Shown: positions 35,552-45,032, counted from the stretch's first letter. The stretch is 64,000 nt of DNA from Soehngenia longivitae (GCF_004684055.1 NZ_SRIB01000006.1:1-64000); one strand, 5' to 3'. The notes: generated from the sequence alone by a model not told the origin. Translations and numbers: made by a program.

Positions 35552-36460
35552 ATGGAAAATTACGTAGACTTATTGAAAGATTGCATACTGTGCCCAAGAG
35601 AATGTCATGTCGATAGAATTAAAGGGGAAGTAGGGTATTGCGGAGAAACATCAGAATTGCGTTTAGCTAGAGCGAGTCTTCATATGTGGGAAGAACCTTG
35701 TATATCAGGAGAGGAAGGTTCTGGGACTATTTTTTTCACAGGATGCTCTTTAAGATGCGTTTACTGTCAGAATAATATTATTGCAAATGGGTCATTTGGC
35801 AAAGCCATAGATAATGAGAGGTTTATTGAAATATTATTTGAGTTGAAAGACAAAGGAGCACAAAATATTAATTTAGTTACCCCAACTCATTTTATCCCTC
35901 AAATAATTAGGGCATTAGATTTTGCTAAAAAACGAGGGTTGGATTTACCTATTGTATATAATACTAGTGGTTATGAAAAAAAAGAATCGATTAAACTATT
36001 GGATGGTTACATTGATGTGTATTTACCTGACTTTAAATATTATGATGAAAGCATTTCTATTAGATATTCGAATGCTTCCAATTATCGAGATTATGCGAAG
36101 GAATCAATTAAAGAAATGGTAAAGCAAGTTGGCAAGCCAAAATTTAATGAAAAGGGATATATGACTAAAGGAGTTATAGTTAGACATTTGGTGCTTCCAG
36201 GGTTAAATGAAGATTCTAAAAAAATCATTGAATATTTGCATAAAGAATACGGAGAAGACATATATTTAAGTATAATGAGTCAATATACACCTTTAGATCA
36301 TGTTAATAAATATCCTGAGATAAATCGAAAACTAACAGAGGATGAATATAACGAGGTGGTTGATTTTGCGATATCAATTGGAGTAGAAAATGGTTTTATT
36401 CAAGATGGAGAGAGTGCACAAGAAAGTTTTATACCACCGTTTAATTATGAAGGAGTGTAA
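35552..36460 (+). CDS. PflX-like radical SAM protein (pyruvate formate-lyase activase homologue)
   Basis: A 302-residue radical SAM protein of the COG1313 type. A short N-terminal cysteine segment (DCILCPRECHVDRIKG, then GYCGE) precedes the SAM cluster motif TGCSLRCVYCQN (CxxxCxxC, about residue 68). GTIFFTGCSLRCVYCQNNII and LVTPTHFIPQI are typical. The partner protein is unknown; there is no glycyl-radical enzyme in the window. It is transcribed divergently from suf, fitting an Fe-S-dependent enzyme. A promoter TTCAAT-17-TATAAT (-10 at 35496-35501) precedes it. Confidence 0.88.
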   Translation: MENYVDLLKDCILCPRECHVDRIKGEVGYCGETSELRLARASLHMWEEPCISGEEGSGTIFFTGCSLRCVYCQNNIIANGSFGKAIDNERFIEILFELKDKGAQNINLVTPTHFIPQIIRALDFAKKRGLDLPIVYNTSGYEKKESIKLLDGYIDVYLPDFKYYDESISIRYSNASNYRDYAKESIKEMVKQVGKPKFNEKGYMTKGVIVRHLVLPGLNEDSKKIIEYLHKEYGEDIYLSIMSQYTPLDHVNKYPEINRKLTEDEYNEVVDFAISIGVENGFIQDGESAQESFIPPFNYEGV

Positions 36461-36474
36461 TTAGTAAACACTCC

Positions 36475-37136
36475 CTATATATACGTTCTCTTTTTTAGTT
36501 CATAAATGATATTTTTACCTTCAAATATAAATATTGCTGCTAGTGATATTATGCTTACAGTTACAGATATTATTGAAGGAAATATTATCTCAACTAAATC
36601 TAAAGCAATAAAAATGATAGGTATTATGCCAAAAAAAGTGTCTATCAGTATATATGTGATGTAATCATTAATACTTAATTTTAAGACTAATGCTAAAATA
36701 TACATAACTAACATCGCTAATATACATATTATTGGAAACACAAATTCTATTGACCAACCATTAAATCCTGTATATATATCCCAAAAAATGCATATAACTG
36801 TTATTATAAACACCTGCCAAATTATTTTTTTAGGCAGATGTGTTTTTTTCTTATAAGGAAGAAGAAATCCAACCAAACACTAAGTAGTCCAAATAAAACT
36901 AGAATGGGCCAATTAATATTTGAGGGAAATAGAAAATATATAGCAAAACTCAGAACAATTAACGCTATGCTAATGAACCCCATAATTTTTAATGCTAGAT
37001 TTCTTTTATAGATGGATGGTATTTTAGGGAATATTTGTTCGTGTTCTTCATTTATATTTTCTAATTTATTCTCACATAGTGGGCAATTTTCTCTATCTTC
37101 GCGGGTGTAGACTTTACAGTATTCACAGTATTTCAT
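36475..37136 (-). pseudogene. DUF6320-like zinc-ribbon membrane protein, split by a frameshift
   Basis: Frame 1 (37136-36822) encodes a zinc ribbon, MKYCEYCKVYTREDRENCPL then CENKL, and two membrane helices. Frame 2 (36876-36475) encodes four further helices. They rejoin as IRKKTHLPKKIIWQ if the A7 run (complement of 36843-36849) had eight A, giving one protein of about 219 residues, normal for DUF6320. The run A-AAA-AAA is also a classical -1 slippery sequence, so recoding is possible. The gene is last in an operon with the acyltransferase-like and esterase genes, a partnership seen in other Firmicutes. The function is unknown. Confidence 0.65.
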
Positions 37137-37148
37137 TGTATTCCTCCA

Positions 37149-38417
37149 TCAAAAATTTGAAATGATTTCCACTTCTATACCATTGTTAGTTAAGAATGTG
37201 AAAAAATTTCTCTGTATATCAGTTTCTTTAAAAGGTGAAATAAAAGAAATTGTCAATTTATCTTTATATGAACACATCACAATTTGAGGTCTTCTTGCAC
37301 TTACACATATACTAAATTGATTAACATATGGTTCAAATTCAGGTGGTAATTCTATTTTCCCAACATTTGAGAAAGAAGAGGTAATTTTTCTATCGGCAAG
37401 ATTATTTGCAAATTTCAGTATTAAATCTTTTATTGGTAATGGTACAATTCTTGCCAAAGGGTTTTTTTCTATAGAAATCAATTTATTCAGATGTGAATTT
37501 AATTTTTCTTTTGTTAACTCTGATTTAAAGCTATCGCTTACAACATTTACTATTTTTTCTAAATTATCTTCTCCTGTTGGGTTATAAATAATATTCATTG
37601 TGCTAAAAAAATTTCTCGCAGTATAAGATTTAAAATACTGTCTTAAATTAATAGGTACAGAAATAACAACTGGTAAGTTTTTAGATCTACGAGGCATATC
37701 CTCTATAGTTGAATATATCAGTAAAGAAGTTAAGAATATCGTCACTGTTGTATTATATTTATGAGATAGGGCAATTACTTTCTGTGTAGACATGGTTCCC
37801 TCAATTAATTTAGTGATATTTTCTTCTGTAAAAGACCCTTTTATTTGAAAGGCTTTTCTCAATTTTTTATCTTCATTTTCAGTTATTTTTTCTTTGCTGT
37901 AGTATTTAGTGAAGCTATCATCCATCATTTGGCTAATTGCAGCTTTATGACGAAGTTTTAAGTTTTTCCCATAAAAGGCAGCTGCATATTTTTTAGTGAG
38001 ATATAAATGAATAATAGTTTCCATAAACCAGACGACTCCAGCTCCGTCTGTAAGAGCATGAAACACTTCTAAATTGATCCTTTTATTAAAATAAGACACT
38101 CTATACAACAAATTTTTTTTCTCTTTATCATATAAAGGTGCACATAGTGGCATTGACTCTATTTCAACTATTGGTTTTTGGCTAGAATACTCAAAGTAAT
38201 ACCAAAAGACTCCTCTCCTAAGCACATAATTAAATATAGGAAAGAATTCGACAGCTTCATTTATAGAAGCTTGGAGGGCATCTTTATCAACGTAATCATT
38301 CAATTCAACAGAAATTCTGAAAACTTTAGTATCCCTGCTTGTATAAGTAGCAGGGAAAATTTTTGAAGCATTATCTAATTTAATCCAATTTAAATTTTCA
38401 TTTTTTTGCTCTTTCAT
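37149..38417 (-). CDS. Condensation-domain-like acyltransferase (alcohol acetyltransferase family)
   Basis: A 422-residue protein of the CoA-dependent acyltransferase fold. The catalytic HxxxDG motif is intact in VFHALTDGAGVVWFME (about residue 133). A second-half core SSFSNVGKIELPPEFEPYV corresponds to the latch and floor of condensation domains. It carries no carrier or adenylation domains. The substrate is likely an alcohol or amine and an acyl-CoA. It sits 8 bp after the esterase gene and 12 bp before the DUF6320 gene, so the trio probably builds and remodels an acylated lipid or metabolite. Confidence 0.75.
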   Translation of the reverse strand: MKEQKNENLNWIKLDNASKIFPATYTSRDTKVFRISVELNDYVDKDALQASINEAVEFFPIFNYVLRRGVFWYYFEYSSQKPIVEIESMPLCAPLYDKEKKNLLYRVSYFNKRINLEVFHALTDGAGVVWFMETIIHLYLTKKYAAAFYGKNLKLRHKAAISQMMDDSFTKYYSKEKITENEDKKLRKAFQIKGSFTEENITKLIEGTMSTQKVIALSHKYNTTVTIFLTSLLIYSTIEDMPRRSKNLPVVISVPINLRQYFKSYTARNFFSTMNIIYNPTGEDNLEKIVNVVSDSFKSELTKEKLNSHLNKLISIEKNPLARIVPLPIKDLILKFANNLADRKITSSFSNVGKIELPPEFEPYVNQFSICVSARRPQIVMCSYKDKLTISFISPFKETDIQRNFFTFLTNNGIEVEIISNF

Positions 38418-38425
38418 ATAATCAC

Positions 38426-39343
38426 CTAAAGCAAATCATCTACAAATTTACTAATAATAGAATAAGTTTCTTTTATTGCACTACTTTCAATTGGAGAATT
38501 CAAAAATCCATGGACAGCGTCTTTTACTCTGAAAATATGAACAGTGTTACCAAATGATTCAAGTTTTTTGCCATAAGCTTCGCCTTCATCTCTCAAAGGA
38601 TCATATTCAGCTGTAATAACCAAGGTTTCAGGTTGATTTGAGAGATCATTAGATAAAATAGGGGCTACATACGGACTTTCTCTATCTTCATAATTTGGTA
38701 CATAAAGATCCATATAGTCTTGAATTCTCTTAGATGTTAATATATAGCCCTCTCCTAATTCAGTGACTGATTTAAAAGGGGAACTTTCAGTATGGTCATA
38801 ATTAGTCGCTGGATATATAAGTATTTGTTTTTTTGGAACTATTTCTTTTCTATCTCTTAGTAGCAGAGAAACACATGCAGCTAGATTTCCTCCTGCACTA
38901 TCTCCAATTAAAAATATATCTTCTTTAGTACATGACAATAGATGTAAATTATTGAGAAGATATTTTGTAACCTGATAACAATCTTCTAATCCACAGGGAT
39001 AAGGATATTCAGGTGCGAGTCTGTAGTCAACAGATATAACTCGCCTATTTGTTTCGTTAGCTAATCTTGAACATAGATTAGTGTATGAATCAATATCGCC
39101 AGTTACCCAGCCTCCTCCATGAAAAAATAGTAAGACTTGATTATTTTTCTGAAACTCAGGGATAAAAAGTCGAACAGGTATTTCATTGCCATTTGAGTAG
39201 ATTTTTTCATCTAACTTCTTATAAACTGGAGTTATTGCTGGATTTAAAATTTTTTGTATGAACCTATGTGATTTATAGTGTTCCTTAATATTTATATTTA
39301 TTTTTGAAACAGTATTTAAAATTATTTTTTTAAATGGTCTCAT
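38426..39343 (-). CDS. Alpha/beta-hydrolase-fold esterase/lipase (HSL family)
   Basis: A 305-residue hydrolase. The oxyanion motif LFFHGGGWVTGD and nucleophile elbow LIGDSAGGNLAA are those of the hormone-sensitive-lipase group. The acid lies in ITAEYDPLRDEGE and the histidine in DAVHGFLNS, so the catalytic triad Ser-Asp-His is complete. It has no signal peptide. It leads the esterase-acyltransferase-DUF6320 operon. A 15-bp perfect palindrome lies between it and the divergent MATE gene. Confidence 0.88.
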   Translation of the reverse strand: MRPFKKIILNTVSKININIKEHYKSHRFIQKILNPAITPVYKKLDEKIYSNGNEIPVRLFIPEFQKNNQVLLFFHGGGWVTGDIDSYTNLCSRLANETNRRVISVDYRLAPEYPYPCGLEDCYQVTKYLLNNLHLLSCTKEDIFLIGDSAGGNLAACVSLLLRDRKEIVPKKQILIYPATNYDHTESSPFKSVTELGEGYILTSKRIQDYMDLYVPNYEDRESPYVAPILSNDLSNQPETLVITAEYDPLRDEGEAYGKKLESFGNTVHIFRVKDAVHGFLNSPIESSAIKETYSIISKFVDDLL

Positions 39344-39396
39344 GAGCTCTCCTATTATTAATTATGAATTATTAATTTTCATTTTATCACAGTTAT

Positions 39397-39447
39397 TAAA
39401 TATGTATATAATTTTTTATATACATATTTATTTTAATATATTATAAT
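39397..39447 (+). promoter_or_regulatory. MATE/esterase divergent control region with 15-bp palindrome
   Basis: TAAATATGTATATAA (39397-39411) and TTATATACATATTTA (39416-39430) form a perfect inverted repeat with a 4-bp centre. A promoter TATACA (39419-39424), 17 bp, TATAAT (39442-39447) faces the MATE gene, and its -35 lies inside the right arm. A repressor binding here would control both directions. Confidence 0.6.
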
Positions 39448-39482
39448 GTAATTAGGTACTCGAAATAGTCAAGAGGTGCAAA

Positions 39483-40853
39483 ATGAAAACAAATGATAAA
39501 TCTAAATTAATACTAAATGGCAATATATACAAAGCACTGTTGTCTTTATCAGTTCCAATAATGATTAACAGCTTAATACAAACCTTATATAACTTGGTAG
39601 ATGGCATATGGGTAAGCAAAATATCTTCTGTTCATTTTGCAGCTACTGCATTTGTTTGGCCTGTAAATTTTTTATTTATTTCTATCGGGATAGGTTTATC
39701 GATTGCAGGCACTTCAATCATTTCTCAACTTATAGGGGCGAACAAGATAAAAGAGGCTAATCGTCATGCAGCTCAATTGATTGTACTAACAGTATTATGT
39801 GCAATCACTTTCAGTGTAGTTGGAATAACATTGACACCGTATATTGTAAAATGGATGGGAGCTACTGGGGACTTAGCTAAATATAGCATAATCTACTTGA
39901 GAATAACTTTTCTTGATATGGTGTTTATGTTTTTGTTTTTTAATTATTCATCAATCATGAATTCACAAGGGAACACTGTACATCCAACAATATTTAGTGG
40001 CATATCTGCTGTTTTAAACACAATATTGGATCCTATTTTTATTTTTACTTTTGACTTAGGGATTGCTGGAGCTGCTTATGCAACACTTATATCAAGAATT
40101 TTGCTAGCCGTTATTGGTTTTATACATCTATATAAAGGTAATTCTATGATTGTTCCAAGATTTAGAGGTTTTAAATTTGATAAAGAGATTATAAACAACA
40201 TAGTAAAAGTAGGGTTGCCCACATCAATCGGGCAATCTGGTGCTGCTATTGGATTTATCGTATTAAATATGTTTATTGGATCTTATGGTACTGCTACGAT
40301 CGCTGCCTATGCGATGGTAAATAGGATTACTTCTCTTATTTCTCAGCCAGCCATGGGATTAGGATCTGCTTTAACAGCAATAGTAGGACAAAACACAGGA
40401 GCAAATAAAGAGAATAGAGTAAGAGAATCTTTTCATAAAGCAACATTATTAACTTCAGTATTTGGATTTATTGGATGTTCTATCTTATTGATTTTTGATA
40501 TAGAAATAATTAATTTTTTTATGCAATCGAAAGACGATCCTTCAGTTATAGAATTATCAGTAAATTATTTGAAATACATATCGTGGTCTATGCCGTTGAT
40601 GGGAATTTTTTCAGTATTACAAGGCCTATTTCAAGGTACTGGCAAAACCAAATATTCTATGACAATGGAAATCGGAAGACTTTGGTTTGTCAGATTGCCT
40701 ATGATTCTCCTCTTTAAGAATTTTACTGATTGGGGAGCTTCTGGCATATGGTTTTCAATGAGCTTTAGCAATCTTATAGTATGCCTCTATGGATTTTTGA
40801 TCTACTTGAAAGGAAATTGGAAGAGCAGTGTTATTAAATTGGAGTCTCTATAA
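39483..40853 (+). CDS. MATE-family multidrug efflux transporter
   Basis: A 456-residue, 12-helix transporter. The N-terminal helix bundle contains SVPIMINSLIQTLYNLVDGI, a MATE landmark, and the second bundle begins near IVKVGLPTSIGQSGAA with PAMGLGSALTAIVGQNTGA. It exports cationic drugs or metabolites using Na or H gradients. It starts behind AAGAGGTGCAAA and ends overlapping, tail to tail, with the zinc-ribbon gene. Its promoter carries a palindromic operator candidate shared with the divergent esterase operon. Confidence 0.93.
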   Translation: MKTNDKSKLILNGNIYKALLSLSVPIMINSLIQTLYNLVDGIWVSKISSVHFAATAFVWPVNFLFISIGIGLSIAGTSIISQLIGANKIKEANRHAAQLIVLTVLCAITFSVVGITLTPYIVKWMGATGDLAKYSIIYLRITFLDMVFMFLFFNYSSIMNSQGNTVHPTIFSGISAVLNTILDPIFIFTFDLGIAGAAYATLISRILLAVIGFIHLYKGNSMIVPRFRGFKFDKEIINNIVKVGLPTSIGQSGAAIGFIVLNMFIGSYGTATIAAYAMVNRITSLISQPAMGLGSALTAIVGQNTGANKENRVRESFHKATLLTSVFGFIGCSILLIFDIEIINFFMQSKDDPSVIELSVNYLKYISWSMPLMGIFSVLQGLFQGTGKTKYSMTMEIGRLWFVRLPMILLFKNFTDWGASGIWFSMSFSNLIVCLYGFLIYLKGNWKSSVIKLESL

Positions 40854-41261
40854 CTTTTCCCCGCATGATTTGCAATAAGTTGAATCTTCGTCATTTAAAG
40901 TTCCACAGTTTCTGCATTTTATTTTTATTATTTCTTTATTTGCACTTTTAGTGTCAAAATTTGACATAACATCATCAATTACTCCACCCATGGCTTTACT
41001 ATATGGTTTTACATCCTCTCTTGCTTTTTCTGGATCTAATATAATTCCTGAACCAGCAATTCCTTTGGCTCCAATTATTCTTATTATTTGGCCTATAGCT
41101 ATCATAAAAAATCCTACTAATGGAACTATTGGATTGAAATTAAAAATGTTACCAGTAAAAATCGCAACAAAATTACTTAGAAATAAAATTATTCCTATAA
41201 TTGACAGAATCATACCAAAATAATACAGCATTTTTCGACTTCTTGGAAATTCATCAGACAT
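40848..41261 (-). CDS. Zinc-ribbon membrane protein
   Basis: A 137-residue protein with two membrane helices (LYYFGMILSIIGIILFLSNF and a second after residue 40). A glycine-containing cytosolic linker and a C-terminal zinc ribbon follow: CRNCGTLNDEDSTYCKSCG, two CxxC pairs. Such proteins are common in Firmicutes with no assigned role; they may regulate or anchor partners. It is monocistronic and convergent with the MATE gene, overlapping its stop by 6 bp. Confidence 0.7.
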   Translation of the reverse strand: MSDEFPRSRKMLYYFGMILSIIGIILFLSNFVAIFTGNIFNFNPIVPLVGFFMIAIGQIIRIIGAKGIAGSGIILDPEKAREDVKPYSKAMGGVIDDVMSNFDTKSANKEIIKIKCRNCGTLNDEDSTYCKSCGEKL

Positions 41262-41333
41262 TTAATCACCTTCTTTTTTAATTTAATTAATTATAACATA
41301 CGTTTATGAAATCATACAATTTAATCAAATCGA

Positions 41334-41362
41334 TTGACTAACATTTTTAAATGGTATAAAAT
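41334..41362 (+). promoter_or_regulatory. Promoter of the OPT transporter gene
   Basis: TTGACT (41334-41339), 17 bp, TAAAAT (41357-41362), about 40 bp before the ATG and its GAAAGGAGAAGAGA site. Confidence 0.6.
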
Positions 41363-41401
41363 TGTATTGTAGGAAAATTCAATCAAGAAAGGAGAAGAGA
41401 A

Positions 41402-43330
41402 ATGGAAAAGAAAGAGGAATTTAAACCTTATATTCCCGCAGAAAAAATAATTTCAGAGTTTTCAGCTGTTTCTATTTTATTAGGAATTTTATTATGTATT
41501 GTTTTTGGAGCAGCGAATGCTTACATTGGACTTAGGGTTGGTATGACAATAAGTGCTTCAATACCAGCAGCGGTTATATCTATGGGAATAATTAGAGGGA
41601 TCATGAAAAGAGACTCAATTCTAGAGAACAATATGGTCCAGACAATAGGCTCAGCAGGTGAATCATTAGCAGCAGGAGCTATATTTACTATGCCAGCTTT
41701 ATTTATATGGGCTGATGAGTTAGGAATGGCTGCACCATCGATATTAAGAATTGCATCGATTTCTTTAGCTGGAGGGATATTAGGAGTTTTGTTTATGATT
41801 CCATTGAGAAAAGCATTGATAGTCAATGAACATGGAGTTTTACCTTATCCAGAAGGAACTGCTTGTGCAGAGGTGCTTATTGCAGGCGAAACAGGAGGAA
41901 ATAAAGCTAAAACAGTATTCCAAGGTTTAGGAATAGGATCTCTATTTAAATTCGTTGCTGATGGAATAAAACTATTTCCATCAGAAATTGAATGGGCAAT
42001 TCCAGGGTATAGAGGAGCTGCAGTAGGGATGGATACATTACCAGCTCTACTAGGTGTGGGCTTTATAGTAGGACCACAGATAGCTGCATTCATGTTGTCA
42101 GGAGCAGTGTTAGGCTGGCTAGTAATCATACCTTTGATTGCTCATCTTGGGCAATTTGTACCAGAAATAATTTATCCAGCAACCGATCCTTTAAAAGATC
42201 TTGTACTTGGTGAAGCGGGTTATTGGGATATTTGGGACAATTATATCAGATACATTGGTGCGGGAGCTGTTGCATTTGGAGGAATTTTAAGTCTTATAAA
42301 ATCTCTTCCTCTTATTGTTAGAACATTTAAAGATGCTATGGGAAATTTAAGGACCACTTCAGGGGAACATCATTCAACAATAAGAACAGATGAAGATATG
42401 TCCTTAAGGACAGTAATGATCGGGAGTTTAGTTATTGTTGTCTTTATTGGAGCGACTGATTTTATTCCTGTTGGGATCATGGGAGCAATAGTGATTGCAG
42501 TGTTTGGTTTCTTTTTTGCTACTGTATCATCTAGACTTGTTGGGATAATAGGGAGTAGCAATAACCCAGTATCAGGGATGACAATCGCTACACTTTTAAT
42601 CACTTCAATCATATTCAAGGCTACAGGTTTTGTTGGCGAGGCTGGAATGATAGGTGCTATATCAGTTGGTTCTGTTATTTGCATAATTGCTGCTATGGCT
42701 GGAGATATGTCTCAGGATTTAAAGACCGGGTACTTAGTAGGAGCAACACCTAAAAAACAACAATATGGTGAAATTATTGGTGCTGTTGCAGCAGCTTTAG
42801 TTATAGGCTATATATTGTTGCTTCTCAACAAGGCATGGGGATTTGGTTCAAATGAACTGCCAGCACCACAAGCAATGATGATGAAAATGGTTGTAGAAGG
42901 AGTAATGGGAGGACAACTTCCTTGGCCACTTGTATTTATTGGAGTTGGAATAGGTATCGTAGTTGAACTTTTAGGAATTCAAATTCTTCCATTTGCAGTA
43001 GGACTTTACTTGCCAATCCATCTAAGCGTGCCAATTATGTTAGGTGGAGTAATCAGAGGAATATTAGAAAAGAGACATAAAGAAGATAAGGAATTAGACA
43101 ATAAAGTAGAATCTGGAGTACTTTTCTCATCTGGGCTGATCGCAGGAGAGGGCGTCATTGGTATAATACTTGCTGTATTAGCTATAATACCACTTTCAAG
43201 TGGAAAGAGTGTAGGAGAAGCTATAGCAATTGGAAATAATATATTAGGACAATGGGGTTCACTAATACTATTCTTAGGATTGGCATATATTTTGATCAGA
43301 AAATCTTTCTATGCTAAGAAAGAGAATTAA
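41402..43330 (+). CDS. OPT-family oligopeptide transporter
   Basis: A 642-residue transporter with roughly 15 membrane helices. Family markers are FGAANAYIGLRVGMTISASI near the N-terminus, LPYPEGTACAEVLIAGE in the first half, and SSNNPVSGMTIATLLITS and MAGDMSQDLKTGYLVGATPK in the second. The prokaryotic OPT group takes up small peptides or metal chelates by proton symport. It is followed 13 bp later by a PqqD-like gene and then a terminator, so these two form one unit. Confidence 0.93.
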   Translation: MEKKEEFKPYIPAEKIISEFSAVSILLGILLCIVFGAANAYIGLRVGMTISASIPAAVISMGIIRGIMKRDSILENNMVQTIGSAGESLAAGAIFTMPALFIWADELGMAAPSILRIASISLAGGILGVLFMIPLRKALIVNEHGVLPYPEGTACAEVLIAGETGGNKAKTVFQGLGIGSLFKFVADGIKLFPSEIEWAIPGYRGAAVGMDTLPALLGVGFIVGPQIAAFMLSGAVLGWLVIIPLIAHLGQFVPEIIYPATDPLKDLVLGEAGYWDIWDNYIRYIGAGAVAFGGILSLIKSLPLIVRTFKDAMGNLRTTSGEHHSTIRTDEDMSLRTVMIGSLVIVVFIGATDFIPVGIMGAIVIAVFGFFFATVSSRLVGIIGSSNNPVSGMTIATLLITSIIFKATGFVGEAGMIGAISVGSVICIIAAMAGDMSQDLKTGYLVGATPKKQQYGEIIGAVAAALVIGYILLLLNKAWGFGSNELPAPQAMMMKMVVEGVMGGQLPWPLVFIGVGIGIVVELLGIQILPFAVGLYLPIHLSVPIMLGGVIRGILEKRHKEDKELDNKVESGVLFSSGLIAGEGVIGIILAVLAIIPLSSGKSVGEAIAIGNNILGQWGSLILFLGLAYILIRKSFYAKKEN

Positions 43331-43343
43331 CTAATGGATAGAT

Positions 43344-43709
43344 ATGAATAAAAAAAATAAAACTAACAATAATTATTTGGACTTAATACCTAAAAAATCA
43401 CCTAAAATTAGCATTAAGAATAAAGAAGAAGGCACTGTTCAACTAATTGTTCCAAGAGATTCGCGTTTCGAAAGAATAGTTAGAAAAGTTTTCTTTACTC
43501 CAGAGACATATAAAATTGATTTGGATGAATTTGGAACGTTCATTTGGATGAAAATAGATGGAGAAAAGACGATATATGAAATTGCTGAATTATTAAAAAA
43601 TGAATTTGGAGAAAAGGCTGAACCTCTATATGACAGACTTATAAAATTTATGGTGATTTTAGAGAATAACAAATTTATATTTATGACTAATAAAGACCGC
43701 AAGCAATAA
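43344..43709 (+). CDS. PqqD-family (RiPP recognition element-like) protein
   Basis: A 121-residue protein. After a basic N-terminal arm comes the winged PqqD-like domain: YKIDLDEFGTFIWMKIDGEK then TIYEIAELLKNEFGEKAEPL and a last helix. PqqD domains bind leader peptides for radical SAM or other RiPP enzymes, but here no maturase or precursor lies nearby. Its partner is an OPT transporter. PqqD-like orphans next to transporters are common in Firmicutes and their role is unclear. The ribosome binding site (GGAT) is weak, so it may depend on read-through from the OPT gene. Confidence 0.75.
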   Translation: MNKKNKTNNNYLDLIPKKSPKISIKNKEEGTVQLIVPRDSRFERIVRKVFFTPETYKIDLDEFGTFIWMKIDGEKTIYEIAELLKNEFGEKAEPLYDRLIKFMVILENNKFIFMTNKDRKQ

Positions 43710-43726
43710 TTGCGGTCTTTATTTTT
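43692..43726 (+). terminator. Strong Rho-independent terminator after pqqD-like gene
   Basis: AAAGACCGCAA (43692-43702) and TTGCGGTCTTT (43710-43720) form an 11-bp perfect stem followed by ATTTTT. The left arm overlaps the end of the PqqD-like reading frame. Confidence 0.88.
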
Positions 43727-43754
43727 GATGTTAAAATATAATTAAGGAAAGGAG

Positions 43755-45029
43755 ATGATTAAAGTAAAAAACAAGAAAAAGATTTTATTTGTGGCAATGA
43801 CAATTACAGCATTTTCTCAAATTTATTTAGGATTTTCTCAATCGGATTTTAGAGTTTCAGCAGGGATAATAGCTTACACAATAGCTATGTATAATTTTGA
43901 TGATTTAAAACCCATTCCTATGGGAATCATTACAGCAATTTTCATTTATATAGCTAGAGTGCTTATGCTAGCTATATTTAATCAACACATTGTCATATTT
44001 AATTTATCGTTTGCAATAGAAATAATTTTTTATATTTCTTATTCAATAATTTATTATTTATTTATAGACAGAAAGAATAAAGATAATTTAAATTATGTCT
44101 TTTTTATTATTACTATTGCTGATTTTATATCTAATACTATTGAAATTATAGTAAGAAGTTTTGTCTATTCACTATCTCTCCAACCCAAAATATTTACAAC
44201 TATATTACTAGTAGCTGTCTTAAGGTCTACTATTGTTTGGATTGTTCTATACTTTTTAAAAAATTATAAACTTTTACTCATAAAAGAAGAGCATGAAAAG
44301 AGATATAGAAAATTACTTTGGATTATGTCACAATTAAAGACAGAAGCATATTTGATGGAGAAAAATATGCAGAATATTGAAGATCTTATGGCCGATTCAT
44401 ACAAATTATACGAGCTTATTAATTTAAATGAGAAGAGTGAATTATGGAAAGAATACTCATTAAATATTGCTAGAAACATACATGAAATAAAAAAAGAAAA
44501 TGCCCTTGCAATAAGGGGGATATTAGATGTCACTGAAAAGGAATTAAATGATGAAAAGATGAAATTTTCAATAATTATGTCAATCTTACACGAAACAGTG
44601 ATTAAGGAAATCAAACGAATTGGCAAAAACATAAATTTACATATACAAATTGACGATGATTTTTATACAGAAAAACACTACTATTTGATGTCTGTTTTTC
44701 GTAATTTATTTATAAATAGCATAGAAGCTATTCCAAAATCTTATCAAGGCGATATTTTTCTAATTCAGAAAAAATTAGATGACAAGTATATATTTATAGT
44801 AAAAGATAACGGCATTGGAATAGATGAAAAAGAAATTGATGATATATTCAATCCTGGATTTTCAACAAAAATTAATTATGAAACAGGGGAAGTTAGTAGA
44901 GGATTAGGTTTAACAATAGTTAAAAAGATAGTAGAAGAAGAACTAAAAGGCGAAATTAGAGCTATTTCTAGCATAAAAGACGGAACAGAAATAACTATTA
45001 TGGTTCACGCAGAAGAACTGGAGGTGTAA
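43755..45029 (+). CDS. Sensor histidine kinase (GlnK/DcuS-like)
   Basis: A 424-residue kinase. Residues 1-175 hold about six membrane helices. A coiled-coil and DHp-like region follows, with the candidate phosphorylatable histidine in NIARNIHEIKKEN. The HATPase domain has N-box FRNLFINSIEAIP, G1 VKDNGIGIDEKEI and G2 SRGLGLTIVKK. This layout fits GlnK-type kinases of Bacillus that sense glutamine. It pairs with the overlapping downstream response regulator, and an amino acid symporter follows. AAGGA lies 6 nt before the ATG. Confidence 0.85.
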   Translation: MIKVKNKKKILFVAMTITAFSQIYLGFSQSDFRVSAGIIAYTIAMYNFDDLKPIPMGIITAIFIYIARVLMLAIFNQHIVIFNLSFAIEIIFYISYSIIYYLFIDRKNKDNLNYVFFIITIADFISNTIEIIVRSFVYSLSLQPKIFTTILLVAVLRSTIVWIVLYFLKNYKLLLIKEEHEKRYRKLLWIMSQLKTEAYLMEKNMQNIEDLMADSYKLYELINLNEKSELWKEYSLNIARNIHEIKKENALAIRGILDVTEKELNDEKMKFSIIMSILHETVIKEIKRIGKNINLHIQIDDDFYTEKHYYLMSVFRNLFINSIEAIPKSYQGDIFLIQKKLDDKYIFIVKDNGIGIDEKEIDDIFNPGFSTKINYETGEVSRGLGLTIVKKIVEEELKGEIRAISSIKDGTEITIMVHAEELEV

Positions 45030-45032
45030 AAA

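Noticed and set aside
41521-42684. Long antisense frames inside the OPT gene
   Set aside because: They lack ribosome binding sites and mirror the codon pattern of the strongly supported OPT gene.
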